DNA from: Hyphochytrium catenoides
Taxonomy: Eukaryota; Sar; Hyphochytriomycetes; Hyphochytriales; Hyphochytriaceae
Direction of reading: 5' to 3'
Assembly: GCA_900088475.1 (NCBI GenBank)
Contig: FLMG01003947.1
Span: forward strand, 69,152 to 133,151
Length of the DNA stretch: 64,000 nt
Positions 1 through 12,849 of this stretch are shown here, in pieces (the first letter of the stretch is position 1; every line of letters begins with the position of its first letter). The notes under the pieces were generated by a model that was not told the DNA's origin, did not search any database, and saw nothing but the letters and a program-made list of their open reading frames with translations. Both the position numbers and the translations under genes were made by a program.

Positions 1-149
1 GTGTGGGATGGCTGAAGCTTTTATATATTACATTTAGAAGTAGCTGACTCCTCAGTGGGGAACAACATTCTAGGCTAGGCACAGTCTGCGAACCGCAATA
101 TTTGCGCGGACTTCCCTCTGCCCGTCATCCGCCTTCCTTCTTTCGTTCC

Positions 150-3100
150 TTAGAAACCAGCCATTAGATGCTCTACATCTGACCCGGACTCCCTCAGACC
201 CGTAAACCACATAAAGACTGCCTTTAACTCCATGGGAGTGATTGATGCAACCTCTTCCGCATGCGGCTGGGAATACTTCTCGCGCACAGCCTACATCGAA
301 ACAGTCAGATCGAAGATGAGAGGAGCTAGGAAGATGCCAGGACGAAAGTTAGCCACTTCATTATAATGAAACAGATGTCAATGGATGATAGACTAATTGC
401 GGGAACTAGGGAGGAGTGCACGATGCCCTTACCTTGAGCTGCTCTTGCTGACTTGTCTTATGTGTGCGCACAACCTCAAGAACAAGGAGCTCAAGTTCTT
501 GTGCACTCTTTCCAACCACGTCATATAATGGTCGCGTCTGTCTCACAGCGAGTTAGTCTCTGCATACTACTTACTCCCGTTTAACCGTGCTTTCACCTTC
601 CTTCTACCCTCCGCATATCCATTCCTTTCTTCCATAGATACATGGCTCACTCATCTACCGAAATCTTATCCTGTCTTGCCAGCCACCACTTGCATCGTTT
701 CGCCCTCCGAGTTGGTAGTTCATTGCACGTACCCATGGTGAAGAATGCTTTAAGGTCAGCCTTGCCGCCAGGAAGCAGGCACCTGCCACTCGTGATGGAT
801 AGAACTGAAGGAATCTATAGTCTACGAGGGTGAGCTCTGCTAGATACGACGTAAAAAGTATTTCCCTTTTGCTAGACTCTCCCGCTCGAAATAGGCGAGT
901 AAGCCACTTGTACGCTGTTGTGACCGTGAGGCGGAAGTCGATATGCTGCACTATCTTTCCTTCCATGCAAAGTATCTGACAGAGGCGGGGGTAAGAGAAC
1001 CTTGGGTTTTCTAAAGGAGGTTATTCGACGAGTTGTCTAGATCTAGGAAGAATAAAGGCCGCGAAGAAACACCTCAAATAAGATACTGTCCTCTCGGCAA
1101 CAGCCAGAGGCCGGCAAGATGGAATACCAAGTTGTATAGATTGAACAACAATGACCGTTTGCAAGCAGGAAGGGCCAAGAGTAAGGGAAGGGAACAAGCA
1201 CAGAGAGAATTGCAGCTTTGAGAGTGGGAAGAGAGTAGGAGAGCGCAGCACGGTAGAAGAGTCCTCGAGAAACTCTTACCTCCTCTCTTGTGTAGGTATC
1301 ATCAGATATGTACACGAACTCATCTACTCCCGGAGAGTAGATCTCCTCATACTTACTGGCCACCAGCATTGCCGCACACCCCAAGAGCTGCAGCTTCTGC
1401 CGGGACACTGCGAATTTGCTAAGACAGCGATCCACTATGTTGACCTGGGTAATAGTCAGCACGAAAGCAAGATCTATCAGCGAGCTAGACAAAGAATGAG
1501 CCTTCAGCATGCTAGAGAAAGTATGACCTGGAGATACTGGAGCCGGGCAGCACAAACAGAAAAGAATAGGGGCGAAGTATTCATGGGAGTCAAGTGGGGA
1601 ATGCTATGAGTTGGAGGGAGACATAATGGGATCTAGTGGAGGAGAATGCTATGCAGTTTGTACCGAGAGAAAGAGTGTTTCCTGTGTGAGCTTGTACTCT
1701 TCAGCGACGTCCACCAACCAGTCCACCAGCATTGACCGCATAGATGCTGTTATGTCCTTCTGCAGTTTCCCCCGCCCTATGTAGTCACAGGAGGGCATGT
1801 CCATGACCTGCATACAGTTGTGTTCAACGGAGAATCAGAGACAGAGACTAGGCACAGAGACAGACAGTAAAGACAAACAGGAGAAGAAGCCGAAGTCTAC
1901 TAGACGTCAAGTGAGGGGTGCACTGCGGCTAATCCAGTGATAACCAGTGGTGAGTGAAGGCACGAAGGAAGCAAGGAGAAAGCAGCTGGCGACGAACAAA
2001 GATAATCGGACGAGAGCGAGCGAGAACGGCCACGACAGCCAAAATCTCACCTCATTGTCTTTCATGTACTGGATCGAACTGCTCATATAGGGCTCATAGC
2101 CCACCAGAGGAGCCAGAAAGTTGAGCCTCCCTTCCAACGCGGGCTTTTTCCTCTTGTCATGCTTACCTCCTTGCCCTTGCCTGGACTGAGGAGTCTTCGG
2201 CATAGGGACAGGGCTTTCATCAGGAACCTCATCGTCGTCTTCGACATCCTCATCGCACCCTATGTCTCCTAAGATGAAATCCAGTTCTTCGTCAAATAGT
2301 CTTTCTCTCTCTCTTCTCGCTTCTTCATCATCGGCTGGCTCTTCTTGAGGTTGTGGTTCACCCTCTTGAGGAGGTGCCTTCTGCTGCTCTTCCTTAACAC
2401 TCTCCGCGTCGCCACAGGTACCTCCACTTTCCTCCTTTTTGGGTCTAGCCTTCTTTTTCCCTCTCTTCTCAGTTGAGGCCTCGTTGGTGTCAGTCCTCAA
2501 GTGGCCCCTATTCTTGTGCTTTGTCTCTTTTACCGGCTTGCATATTCCAATCGCTTGGGTGTTCCTCGTGTCCTGATTCTCATCATTGGCTGCACCAAGG
2601 GATAAGGTCAGCAAGGCACCGAAAGGCTGAAAGAGGGAAGGGCATATGGGACTGGCTGGGGAAGAGTCATTGGACATTCAAGTAGGTGAGCCGGTAGAGG
2701 AGGAACAGAGGACTAGGGCACACTAGGAATAGCTGAAATGCACAGAAGTGAGATCACCTAAAGGGAGCTCTTCCTTCAAAGGAGGGTGCCCTTCGTTACT
2801 GGATGCAGCAGCAGCAGCCTTTTGTTTCTTTTTGCTTCTGGTTGGCTTGTGGTTGCCTTTGAGACCTGGGTCTTCGTAAATCTGAAAAGAGAGCTCCGAG
2901 CTCCTCNNNNNNNNNNNNNNNNNNNNNNNNNNNNNNNNNNNNNNNNNNNNNNNNNNNNNNNNNNNNNNNTTGGTCCTTAGAGCTTATAATATAGCGGTAA
3001 GTCCAAGCTGACCAGAAGAAGAGGAGAGGTGAAGACGACAATGGTACCGCTTATCATAATCAAAGACCAGATGGCAGACCTAGAGGGACTTACTGTGGCC

Positions 3101-3282
3101 GCTGGGACTACGCTTTGCTTTTCCCTAGAGGGGTTTGGTGCCTGATTGGTCAGGTCTTGGAGAGCGCCACGCTTCGAGCTCTCCGCTGGTCGTGCCCGTT
3201 TTTTGGTGACGGCCTCCGCCTCCTGCACGGCCCTCTTCCTCTCTGCAGGAGCGGCTGTCGTACGCTTTGTGGACACAGCCAT
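150..3282 (-). CDS. A-type cyclin, multi-exon
   Basis: Regulatory subunit of a cyclin-dependent kinase controlling S and G2/M progression in the nucleus. I place the exons at 3282-3094, about 2880-2758 (next to the N gap), 2589-2051, 1807-1664, 1444-1280, 975-733, 537-433 and 290-150, with compatible phases throughout. The basic N-terminus ends in a short [10 protein letters not shown] motif typical of mitotic cyclins. An acidic linker follows, then cyclin box 1 with the A-type signature [18 protein letters not shown] and the SKYEEIYSP helix. Cyclin box 2 begins at [14 protein letters not shown] and includes [10 protein letters not shown]. The C-terminus reads VREKYSQ and ends soon after. ATG at 3282 precedes a Lys/Arg-rich start; no obvious destruction box was pinned down. 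The family assignment is firm; the exon interrupted by the gap is incomplete. Confidence 0.9.
2907..2969. other. Assembly gap of 63 N
   Basis: The run of N lies inside the cyclin A gene, between the first exon and the Lys/Ala-rich exon ending at 2758. Part of the N-terminal linker or an intron is therefore unknown. Confidence 0.99.
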
Positions 3283-4375
3283 ACTATCTGCAGAGGAGGA
3301 AATTAAATAGGAGCGGAGCAATGTCTGTAAATAGATCGCAAAGTGCCAACATACAGCTCAGGACGATTGAGAATGTGCTGATAGGAGCATATACATATAT
3401 GGGACGGAAGTAGCCAGAGGGAAGCTGAGACAACGTTTATGGAGTGGTAAGCAACGGTAAAGACGACAGTGGAGAAAAATCATACCCTTATACACAATCT
3501 TCTGAGAAAGCCGGTCCCGGAGGGTTCAGAAGCTGCCGTCGAACATCGCTTTTGGAGTCTCCCCAATAATACTCGAGCGTCAACGGATGATAGGGGCCAC
3601 GGCTGGGATGAGATGAGAGAGACCCTCGGTTTCACACGGCACGTAGATGGCTCTTAGGGATGGAAACCCCAGTAGGCTGGGGGGAAATAAAATGCGAACA
3701 GAGAAATACGCAGATAATGCTGATTTTTGTGCACCCAGACGACTGCTTACAGAGGAGAGGAGCCAGAATGACCGGTAGGAGAGACGAACGGTGGAGCGGG
3801 AGATGCTAAGACGGGAAGCAAGAATGGAATAGAGAGTAGGAAGTAAAAAGACGGGCGAAGGCAGAGGGAGGAAGGTGATGAGCGCTGAAGATAACCAAGA
3901 TGATAGAGAAGAGAGACCACGCGAGAAACAGAGAGAGTTCACTGGAAAGACTCGACCAGACAGAGCCAAGAGAACACGAAGAGAGAACAAAGAAGGGAAG
4001 GCGGGTAGATACGAATGATAGAACAGAGAGCAGACAAAGAGACTGAAGGAAGGGGAAGGGAAAGGGAAGGACAGGCAGCCAAGGCGCGAGGCAATGATCC
4101 TGGGCCTTGAGCGCCAATTCAAACAACAGATCCGCCGCCCGCCGCCGCTGCTGTCGAGGAGGAGACTCCACCCCCAAAGCAGCCCTTCCTTCCCTTTCCC
4201 TTCGCTTCTCATGAAACATTTCCAAGGAAATCTACTTCGTTTTCCTTCATTCAAATTTGTCTCTGTTGGGTTCGAGTTATCAGCTACTGATAACCGTAAT
4301 TTTACGATACCGTTTCGTCCCATGAACGGACATGATTTTCACCCTCTCGTCATAATAATGGAAGAATATGGAAGG

Positions 4376-4424
<49 letters not shown>

Positions 4425-5034
4425 AGAGCACACAGCAGACGCATGAAAGAGAACGAGGAGAGAAAGAAAGAGAGAGAAAGAGAAAGAGACTGTAAGAGAG
4501 AGAGAAAACGCGAAAGAGCAGTGACACACGGAGAGCGAGAATACGAGAACGAGAGACAAAGGAAAGAGAAAGAGAGAAGAACGAGAGACAGAGCGAATGC
4601 CGGAGGGGACATAGAGCGGAAGAGAGTGAGAGAGAGAGAGGGGAAAACGAGGGAGACCAGTGTCCCAATAGGTAGGACGGAGCAAAGCACAGCTCCGCAC
4701 GGAGGAGGAAATTTCATTCTCTTCTTCTTCAACTAGAGACGCTCATCCCTCACCCTGTCCCACACCCTGGCCCTCTCAGTCTTCCCCTTGATCCGACCCA
4801 GGGCGGGACTAGTTCTTTGCTCCTTTCCTGTCCTCTAGTTCTGCTCTTTGCGAGCTTCCTTTCTTGTCCTTGGTGGTACCTGCTGTTCGCAGGGCTAGCA
4901 CTGTCCCCTCCTCCTGGAATAGCCTCATGCTCTCCACATCTTTGCCAAGCGCTACCAGCTGGAAGTAAGCATTGGTCGGCTGGTTGTGGATACCTCCGAC
5001 TCCATCATCAGGGCTAGCTAAAGGCAAAGCAGCC
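3283..5034. other. Divergent upstream region of cyclin A and the EGF gene, with purine tract
   Basis: About 1.75 kb between two divergent start codons. The stretch 4020-4700 is strongly purine-rich on the + strand, with a perfect GA dinucleotide run around 4380-4420. The open frames here are Ser/Leu-rich on one strand and Arg/Glu-rich on the other, as low-complexity DNA produces, so I call no gene. It presumably holds the promoters and 5' leaders of both neighbours. Confidence 0.6.
4379..4421. repeat. (GA)n microsatellite
   Basis: Uninterrupted GA dinucleotides, followed by imperfect GA/AAG-rich sequence to about 4660. Confidence 0.95.
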
Positions 5035-6703
5035 ATGGCATGGCTACGGAGACACAGCCTTCTTGTTCTTCTCGTGTGGGCAGTTCTTGCTGCTCTAAAG
5101 CTGAACGCGGCTGAAGCCAAATGCGAGAACTATTGCTCTCTCAACGGCAGATGCAATCAGTTCAATGCGTGCGAGTGCTATGAAGGCTATGCAGGCGGAG
5201 ACTGTTCAATACGTGAGCACACATACTGCTTCCCCTTAGTTACTTTCGCTTAGGCTTCTTGGATGTTGACTGCCCCTTCTCTAGAGTCGAGACACTTCCA
5301 GAAATGTCATCTAGGAGATACCGTCTGTTCCCTCCTCTGCCGGCAAAGGCTTCTACTCCTTCTAACAGTTTCCCATCGTTCATCTTTTAGAACTTTGTGT
5401 CCATGCTCTCGAGCTCTCTTGCGTCTCTATGTTTTGCTTTAGAAAGGGAATCACAATCTGGGCCCACTGCTTTGCAAATTCATGCTCGTCTCCTCCTCCT
5501 CAAACACTAGGCGAGTCTTTCCTTCACCTTGCTCCACTCTCTCCTTGCTCATTCTTTCCCACAGAGCTATGCCCGAAGGGTCCGTCATGGGCAGTCCCTG
5601 TCAGTCTGGATGATCTAGCCCATGTGGAACAGGTGCAATGCTCAGGAAGAGGAAATTGTGTGGCTGGCGTCTGTCAGTGCCAGCCCGGCTTCGAAGGTCA
5701 CAATTGCGGTCGCTGTAAGTTCCTCCTCTAGGTCGCGCGTCCCTACGGTCCCAAAGATGAGAGAGCCAGTGTCTTGGCTCGGACGTCTGCAGCTGCTTTC
5801 AGTACCTGTCTCTGTCTCTCTTGATGCCTCTCTTCCTTCAATTATCTTTGTCTCTGTCATCACAATTACCTTGATCTCTCTCTCTCGATCTGCGTCCTGG
5901 CTCTTCTCTCCTCTCATATCAAGAGCGCTCTTCGATGTAACTCCTTTCCCTCTTCCCGCAGTCTGATTCGTCTCTCACTTCCGTCTTTCCGATTGTCAGT
6001 GGCTTGTAATTGCAATGGACATGGAAAGTGCCTGACTCTCAAGCAACTAACTCGTCTCTCACCGTTGGAGCTTCATCGAGCCACCACTGGGCCTCCTAGA
6101 ACCTACGATCTGTGGGACGCGGACATGGTTCAGGGCTGTCTTTGTGACGCAGGCTTCACGGGGCCTGACTGCAGCCAAAGTAAGGAAAACCCTAGACACA
6201 TAAGGTGACGGAGGCTGGTGTAGGTCGAACATCGTGGATTGATATCACTGGCCTTGTAGGGCTAAGGGTAAGGTGATTGCTACCACCACGTCCTAAGGTT
6301 GGAGGGCCGAGGCAAGGCGCGATGGTTAAGATATGCTTCAATATAGCGTTCACGTCCGGGTACAGCCTCGGCAATGCGCCCGGGACAATGGCCATTTTCT
6401 ATAGGTTTATCTGTAGATAGCCAAGGTCACTGTGAGGCAGCAGCGTGACGGACGACTATGAAGAGGGTTATCTTTTCGGGCAAGAAGGCTGAACAAAGTA
6501 TTCTTCTCCTTCACAGAGGAATGTCCGAAAGGCGATGATCCCATGACCGACGGGCAGAGCAGTGAGGTCCAGCTCATCCATTGTGTGGCTTCTGGCGGCT
6601 CTCTGGCACTGTCTTTCAAGGGAGAGACCACCCCTCACCTGCCTTCCTCGATCACAGCTAAGGACCTTGAGGCAGCGCTTAATGTGAGCAACCGCCGTCG
6701 CCC

Positions 6704-6736
<33 letters not shown>

Positions 6737-9645
6737 CAAGAGACACGGAGCTGCTCCAAACAGCACTTATCTCTCTGGTCCTACTCTCTCTCTCTCTCAA
6801 TCTTTTTGCTCGCTCTGTCTCTCTTTTTATTCCAAAATGGTTCGTGGGAGTGACATACATTCCCTTGGCCCTTTCCCTATCTACTCTTTGTCCATATGTT
6901 CAGGCTTTGTCTAGTGTAAGGAACATCAAGGTGACCTACTCAGATAGTCGAGTGGGGACACTGCCCCTCTGCACCGCTGCCGGAACTAATGTCGCCTCCG
7001 TCACCTTTGTGAACCAGTCAAGGTGTCTCCTCTCTGCCTCTCCTTTCATCTCTTTCTCCCTTTCTCCCTCAGTCTCTTCGGTCTTTCTCACCACCTTTTT
7101 CTCTCTCTTCTGCAATCAACCCATGACTCGCTTCCCTCTCGTGTTTCTCTTCATTATCCTGCTAATGTTTTCTTCCCCTCGTCCTAGCCATTCAGCCGTG
7201 TTTACTGCAGCGTCCTCTCTCTCCTGTACCTCCTTCTTGCTCACCGCGGAATACCTCGCTGTGCTTCGCTACCATGCAGCCAGCCGCTTCTTCAAGCTTA
7301 TACCACCGCTTCCCTGCGCCTTCAACCGTCTGGAGCGCAAGGAAGGGTGCGTGTGGCCGGTACCGGAGAGGCCATTAACGGCGTTCAGTCCGCCAAAGGT
7401 TCCAGAGAGCACGCAGTCTGCGCAGGAAGAGGCCTTTGTGACAGGTGAGAACAAATGGTGTCCCAGACCGGGCGGCATGGTCTTTTGAATCATCTCACTC
7501 TCCTTCTTCTCTCTCAAGCTGTTTCAAGGTGCAGTTGATCTCTGAATATGCCACTTTTTCCTCCTCTCTCCCTGTGCCTCACACTTTCTGTCGCCATGTG
7601 ACCTACGTTGACATCCTGCCCGCGGGGATTGAGGGACCGTGAGTCAAATCTGCTGCTAGTCCCGTTATCCTTGCCCTTTTCGGTCCCTCTTGCTTCTTGC
7701 TCTGTGCTCTCATAACTCACCCTACCTCGCGATCACCCTGCTTCTGCCTGACGTTACATCCAATGTCTTAGTGCAACCGGGATCTGTCAATGCTACGCGG
7801 GGTACCGACACAGTCCCTCAGGGGACTGCTCCATCGCCTTGCCGTCTACGAAGTTCCGCTGCCCTGGAGACTTCCCCTGCAGCGGGCATGGAGTGTGTGA
7901 CAGTAAGGGACAGGGAAAGTGCCTCTGCTTCAAAGGATGGGAGTCGGGAGACTGCTCTGAGAGTACGTCTCTTGAGCTATGTTTCCAAGCCTGTCTTACC
8001 GACATCGTCTCGTCTTACCCTTGTTGATGCAGTCTCTCCCACTTTCGCTCGCTCTGACTCTCTCTGCTTCTCTCTGTGCCTCTCTCCTCTCACCATCTCC
8101 CGTATCTCTCTGATCATCCGCCCACTTCCGGTTCTGTTATTTTAGGAACATGTCCCCTTGGTAGGAGCTGGTACTCTTATCCCTCAGGAGATAACCAAGC
8201 GCACAGCGCTCTGACAGAGTGCTCAGATAGAGGCTTCTGCGACCGAAGTACGGGCCAGTGCAAGTGTATGGCTGGCTTCACGGGCACCGCCTGTGAGAAA
8301 AGTAAGGAGAGGACGAGAGCGTCCCAGCTTCCGCCCTTACTGTCGGACAGCATGCTAAACCGTTGATCTTGCAATGTTCTCTCAGTATACCATCGATTGC
8401 TTGCCTTCATACAGTGGCCACTGCCGCCTGACTGCATTCGTCTCGGTTCTCTTTCGATAGATGAACAGTCTTCTTAGATGAACCGCTACGCCGTCTTCTT
8501 ACCCTTTTTGGCACTAGAGCACTCCGTTCCTCTGCTTTCCCTTAACTCTCTTGTCGTCACCAGTGGCGTGTGCAACGGATGACGCTGGAGTCACCTGCTC
8601 CAGCCATGGCCGCTGCCTCTCGATGGCGGAGCTTGCCCCGCTCAGGACTGTAAATGGCGTAGCGGTGCCGCTGAAGTATGGCATCGACCCGAACAACCCC
8701 AGCACCTGGGATGCGTACATGGTAAGGAAGAGACAAAGTTAGAGAAGAGACTGACGCATTAGACAAATTGGTGACGAGGAGGGAACAAAGACACTTCTTT
8801 GGCTACAAGCTCCGCTTCATATCATGCTGAGTCGGGAGCAGGAAGACGTATGCTGCTTGTTGCGCCACAGGTCTTCTGGGTTGTTTTTTGCTTCGAAGGG
8901 CCTGGCTCTGGGATGCACGTGACACTGAAGCTCCCATCTAAGCTTCCATCTCTAGTCTCCCTGTCTAGTTACCTCTAACTGTTTCTCTTTCTTATCCTGC
9001 GTATGAATATCGTCCTAGATCCAAAGCTGCCACTGCGACGGTGGCCATACGGGCTATGATTGCTCCCAGAAGCTTTGCGCCACAGGTGATGATCCGCTCA
9101 CGACAGGCCAAGTTGACGAAGTTCAGCTGCTGCAATGTAACGCTACGTCTGGGCACTTCAAGTTGAAATTCAGAGAGGCACAGACCGCTTCTCTGTCATT
9201 TTCTCTCAGCGCTGCCGCACTCACAAAGGCGTTGCAAGCGCTTCCAACTGTGGGACGAGTGCACGTTCAGTACATTGAAGGCTCCTCAGAGCTTTGCACC
9301 GCAGATGGCTGGAACGTTGCCTCTATCGCTTTCCTTACAAAGCACGCGGATCTTCCAGCGTTAGAGGTTGAAAACTTAGATCTAAGGCTCGAAACACCTT
9401 CCGTCTCCCAAGAAGGTTCCATTAGAGTGGCGACGAATGGTGAGACAGTACGAGAGGTTGCATCCGCGAGAGGAACAAAGGAGAATATGCCCTGTTCCAA
9501 TCGTGGCCTCTGCGATCTGGAGACCGGTAAGTGCCAGTGCTTTCCTGGCTTTGGGCCCAGTGACGGCACTGGGAAGATAGGGACTATTGACGACTGCGGA
9601 CATTCGTCATTAAGGCCAGGGAAGGGCACGGTAAAGGGAAAATGA
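5035..9645 (+). CDS. Secreted multi-EGF/tenascin-like protein
   Basis: Predicted cell-surface or extracellular adhesion-type protein. Ten exons join in phase: 5035-5212, 5565-5714, 6000-6179, 6517-6683, 6904-7022, 7280-7444, 7772-7962, 8146-8301, 8564-8721 and 9019-9645, giving about 696 residues. ATG at 5035 sits in a GCCATGG context and starts a signal peptide (WLRRHSLLVLLVWAVLAAL). EGF-like modules follow (for example CSGRGNCVAGVCQCQPGFEG and CSGHGVCDSKGQGKCLCFKG). Two copies of a larger module are present: an EGF pair, a WDA element, a GDDPMT or GDDPLT motif, then a beta-rich segment with a conserved Cys. There is no clear transmembrane helix. A GTAAAG near the end leaves open a further 3' exon. 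The module type is common in unicellular algae and stramenopiles; function is inferred only. Confidence 0.85.
6684..6903 (+). repeat. Intron with facing GA and CT tracts
   Basis: This intron of the EGF gene carries a GA tract near 6704-6740 and a CT tract near 6780-6830. The two are complementary and could pair as a hairpin in the pre-mRNA. Confidence 0.75.
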
Positions 9646-9940
9646 ATTATAGGGGTCACACGTTGTCAGAAGCACGGCGTCTAACTTCCAATAAATAACT
9701 AGCTTAAAGGCGAGGATTCTCTGCAACTTTCTCCCTCTTTTCCTCTGTCACACTGAGAAGACTTTTCTCGACAGCACCACATGTTCCAGGCTGTCACTTC
9801 TCTAGTATGTCGCTACTAGTCGTCGTGTTTCTATTGACATGAAGCTGTCGTTCCTTGAGTCTCTGTCTTGTCGTCTGTCATCTCTGCCTCTCTGACTATC
9901 TTGCAAACTGTGAGGCATTGCTAGGCCAACCTCCCAGAGA

Positions 9941-11634
9941 TCAGCCCTTGGGCCTCTTACTTAGTGGTTGCTCAATGGTCTCCATAAGGTGGAGATATTG
10001 CGACGCTGTGTAGTCCTCTTCTTCGAAATATGAACCTAATGGGACTGATTGTCCTAGAGCACCTTGAAGGGCCTGTGGCCTCTCAGAAACTTTGCTCGCT
10101 GCGTCTGCCTGATGGGCTTTAGCCATGCTATCGCTACCGGAGTAGATGGCTCCACGTGCGCTCTCAAAAGTAATACCTCCTTCATGCTTCTGCTTTGTCG
10201 GCTCTGCCGTGGCGTTTGCCGCTTGCTGCAGATTTTCGATTCCCGCAGAGGAAGCCTGGCGAGAAGCAGGTGCTGGAGGGATGCTTGGAAGAGAACGATT
10301 CGGGAGCTGGCACTCTGCAAGTGGAGGCCGAGGCAGTGCGCTACCCTGTCTAGTTGTAGGCATAGAGTCCGTCGCATTGCTAGTGTGGCGTAAGGAGCCA
10401 CTGCCGGGATTGGGCCGCTGAGGAGGAGGGATGGATGAGAATGTGTTATTGGCTGGAGCCTTCGAGCCGGGAGCGACCGCAGCAAGTGGCCTACAAGGAC
10501 CGCCCGAGGTGCTAGAGGGTAGGGCCGCTCCCACCGCGGGCCCGGCTTGAGGCCCAAAACCGCCAGGTTGCATTCCCGTGCTGCTTGGAGGTTGCGCTTG
10601 GCGATGTTGCTGGCATAGGGAAGAGTAGCCCAGAAGTCAGTTGAGGAACTGGGAAAAGAAGCTACCATACACACAGACAGGAGGTAAAGAGCAAATCGTC
10701 AATATAACTATAGCCGACGAGGTATGCAGTGCCAGGCAAGAAGGAGGAACAAATATGATGAGAGGAGTGAGCAAGGTGTGAATTTTGAGCGAAGAAAAGC
10801 GCCTGGTCATGTTGCGTGAGGAGGTTACTTACCTCTAGTCGTGCTCTTTTGACTTCCTTGATATGCATCTTGTCATAGACCGAATTGCCCAGCCGCTCCC
10901 CGAATAGTCTTAAACAGCGTTTCCGAGCATCTGATACAGCAGCCTAGACAGCGGCGGCGTTAGGATGAAAAATTCACGGAAAGATAGTGTGCAATGTACT
11001 GAGACTTGGTAAGGACTCGCTCACAATAGGGCAGATGAAAAGAGCTGTCGCATGTAAGGATCTATCCTAAGTTACCTTTTTCGCCTTCTCCAAAGACTTT
11101 CCTTTGTCCCTTTGGCCTTCACTCTGTCCAAACCCAATGTCTTCGTGAGCGGTACCGTCCTTGAGCTTGAAAAAGAGCCGCATTAGTCTCGTGGCACGCC
11201 ATAGAACATGAGACTTTCCAGGAAGCCTATCTTACCTGTACTCGCACTATGGCACTAGCTGTGACATACCACTTGCCTTGTTGCTCTTGGACCTAACGTT
11301 CTGTTCTGTTAGCTATTTTTTTTGACAGTGCAGATGCTTCGCTTACGAGCTCATCTTGGATTGAGAGTATGCTGCAGCTCCATCCGGTGAAGCCGAAGAG
11401 TTCGTTGGCCAGTTCTATCGTTTTCCAACTCTCGATGTAGCTTAGCTTGGATTGACCTGGCCCTGCGCGCTCAGCAATCTCCTCTCTGCCAAGCTTTTGC
11501 TGAAGCAGACTTCCGATCCTCGCCTTCTCTTCCTCAGTAAATTCGCCTTTTCCAAATCTCGTGTCATTATCCACCGCCGCCTGATTGCTTGCTATATAAC
11601 CTTCAGCCGTCGCTGGCGAGAGCGATGAACTCAT
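9941..11634 (-). CDS. RAD52: RAD52 homologous recombination mediator/annealing protein
   Basis: Single-strand annealing protein that promotes strand pairing and RAD51 loading in double-strand-break repair. ATG at 11634. Exon 1 (to about 11330) contains the family core: a KLGREEIAERAGPGQSKLSYIE segment in two parts, then LANELFGFTGWSCSI. The next exon gives GKWYVTASAIVRVQ, followed by LKDGTAHEDIGFGQSEGQ, then SDARKRCLRLFGERLGNSVYDK, matching the ring-forming N-terminal domain in order. The final exon (10609-9941) is a Pro/Ala/Gln/Ser-rich tail of about 220 residues ending LSKRPKG; it should hold RPA and RAD51 contacts if they exist, but I recognise no motif. It converges with the EGF gene across 295 bp. 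The N-terminal identity is very secure; internal exon edges are by eye. Confidence 0.9.
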
Positions 11635-12849
11635 ATCTGATGGCTACGTTTTCGTGCAGATCCCGCAATAGAGTCGCTGAGTCGGAATGCTATCAAATAG
11701 GGTCAGAGAGTTGCCTTCTGGTGGACCTGGGCTGTCATGCAATTTGGGATAACGCATGTAAGGAGTCGAGCCAGGTCAAGGGAGATTAACACTCAGGCGG
11801 CGTAAGCAGGCTCCGTCTACGGCCCTGACTTCAGACAGTCAAGAGGCACGACAGCTAGGAATGATCACATGTGTCGTTTCCTTATTGATAATGAATGACA
11901 ACAAAGCTCTGGGCGGCACCGCGCCGATAGTTGCCGCCGTTTCTTCACCAAGTTCATACCCTGTACCGGTCCCGCCAAGATCAATACAACTGATCCTGAT
12001 GAAGTTATCTATGCTGGCTGCATCTATTGTGACAATATATGGGATTTACCAAAATGACACTGGAACTTGTAAGCCTCCGTTATTATGCCTGATACTGTAT
12101 CCCTGAGAGTTAAGACTACATAAATGTTAAGGCTTTAAGCTTGACTGTTATCCCTCTTTGAGGGAAGCGATAATCTCTGGAGGGATGTGGCGAAGAAGCA
12201 CCTCTGTACCTGGAATGGGATGTTGAGGATCCTGATGACCAGCATCATCGACACATCAACAAGCTACACCTCTGTCCAAGGTTGAGATCAGAGAGCAATC
12301 GTCTAAAGTCAAGCTCTTCATCAAAGTCTGGATGACATGATGGGAGCTCCAGTAGCTCGAGCGCTGGTGGTTCGACAGAATAAATGGCTGCCGTCCAGAC
12401 TCTCCGTTTTCCGACGCTACACTCTTCGTGAGGAAAGCTTTCCTCTTTTCTCTAAGATTACCTGTATGGACAAGGTCGCTAATATTCAGATAATTGTTTA
12501 TTCAAGACAAAAGCGAAGGAGCCGGCGGCCACCATGTATGGCGACGTCAATCTGCCACGAAGTGTTCCCTTCATGGCTCATTATCTCCCTACAGGAGTAA
12601 ACCAAGCACTCGTTCCGGATATCTGCCGGTTCTTCGCCTTGCCTGCTTTGCTGTAAGGACAATTTTACGAGTCTAACTAGAAGCTCGTGCTGACTGGTTC
12701 GACACATACTGCATGTGGCTGGAGTGAGAGGCTACGGCTCCCAGTCTTATACTGCTTTCCTACTCATCTCCTATGGAACTGCTGTTGCCAGCTGAACGAC
12801 CGTCCAACTGCAGCTATTAGTGGACGACGCTTGATAAACGCCGAGTCAT
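11635..12849. other. Intergenic region between RAD52 and GCH1
   Basis: About 1.2 kb upstream of RAD52 and downstream of GCH1. Short frames on both strands near 12240-12700 read partly like protein (one is Asp/Glu/Leu-rich on the minus strand at about 12260-12400), but I could not join them into a model and recognise no family. They may be a short gene, a relic or untranslated sequence. Confidence 0.4.

Noticed and set aside
3580-4740. Overlapping long frames on both strands upstream of the EGF gene
   Set aside because: Composition is pure Ser/Leu or Arg/Glu from purine-rich DNA; all frames are equally open and none resembles a protein family.
12535-12655. Kozak-like GCCACCATG opening a 40-codon + frame
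   Set aside because: Isolated, short, no homology recognised, and no supporting downstream exon.
12690-12700. GGTTCGACAC resembling a tRNA B box
   Set aside because: No matching A box upstream and no cloverleaf could be folded around it.
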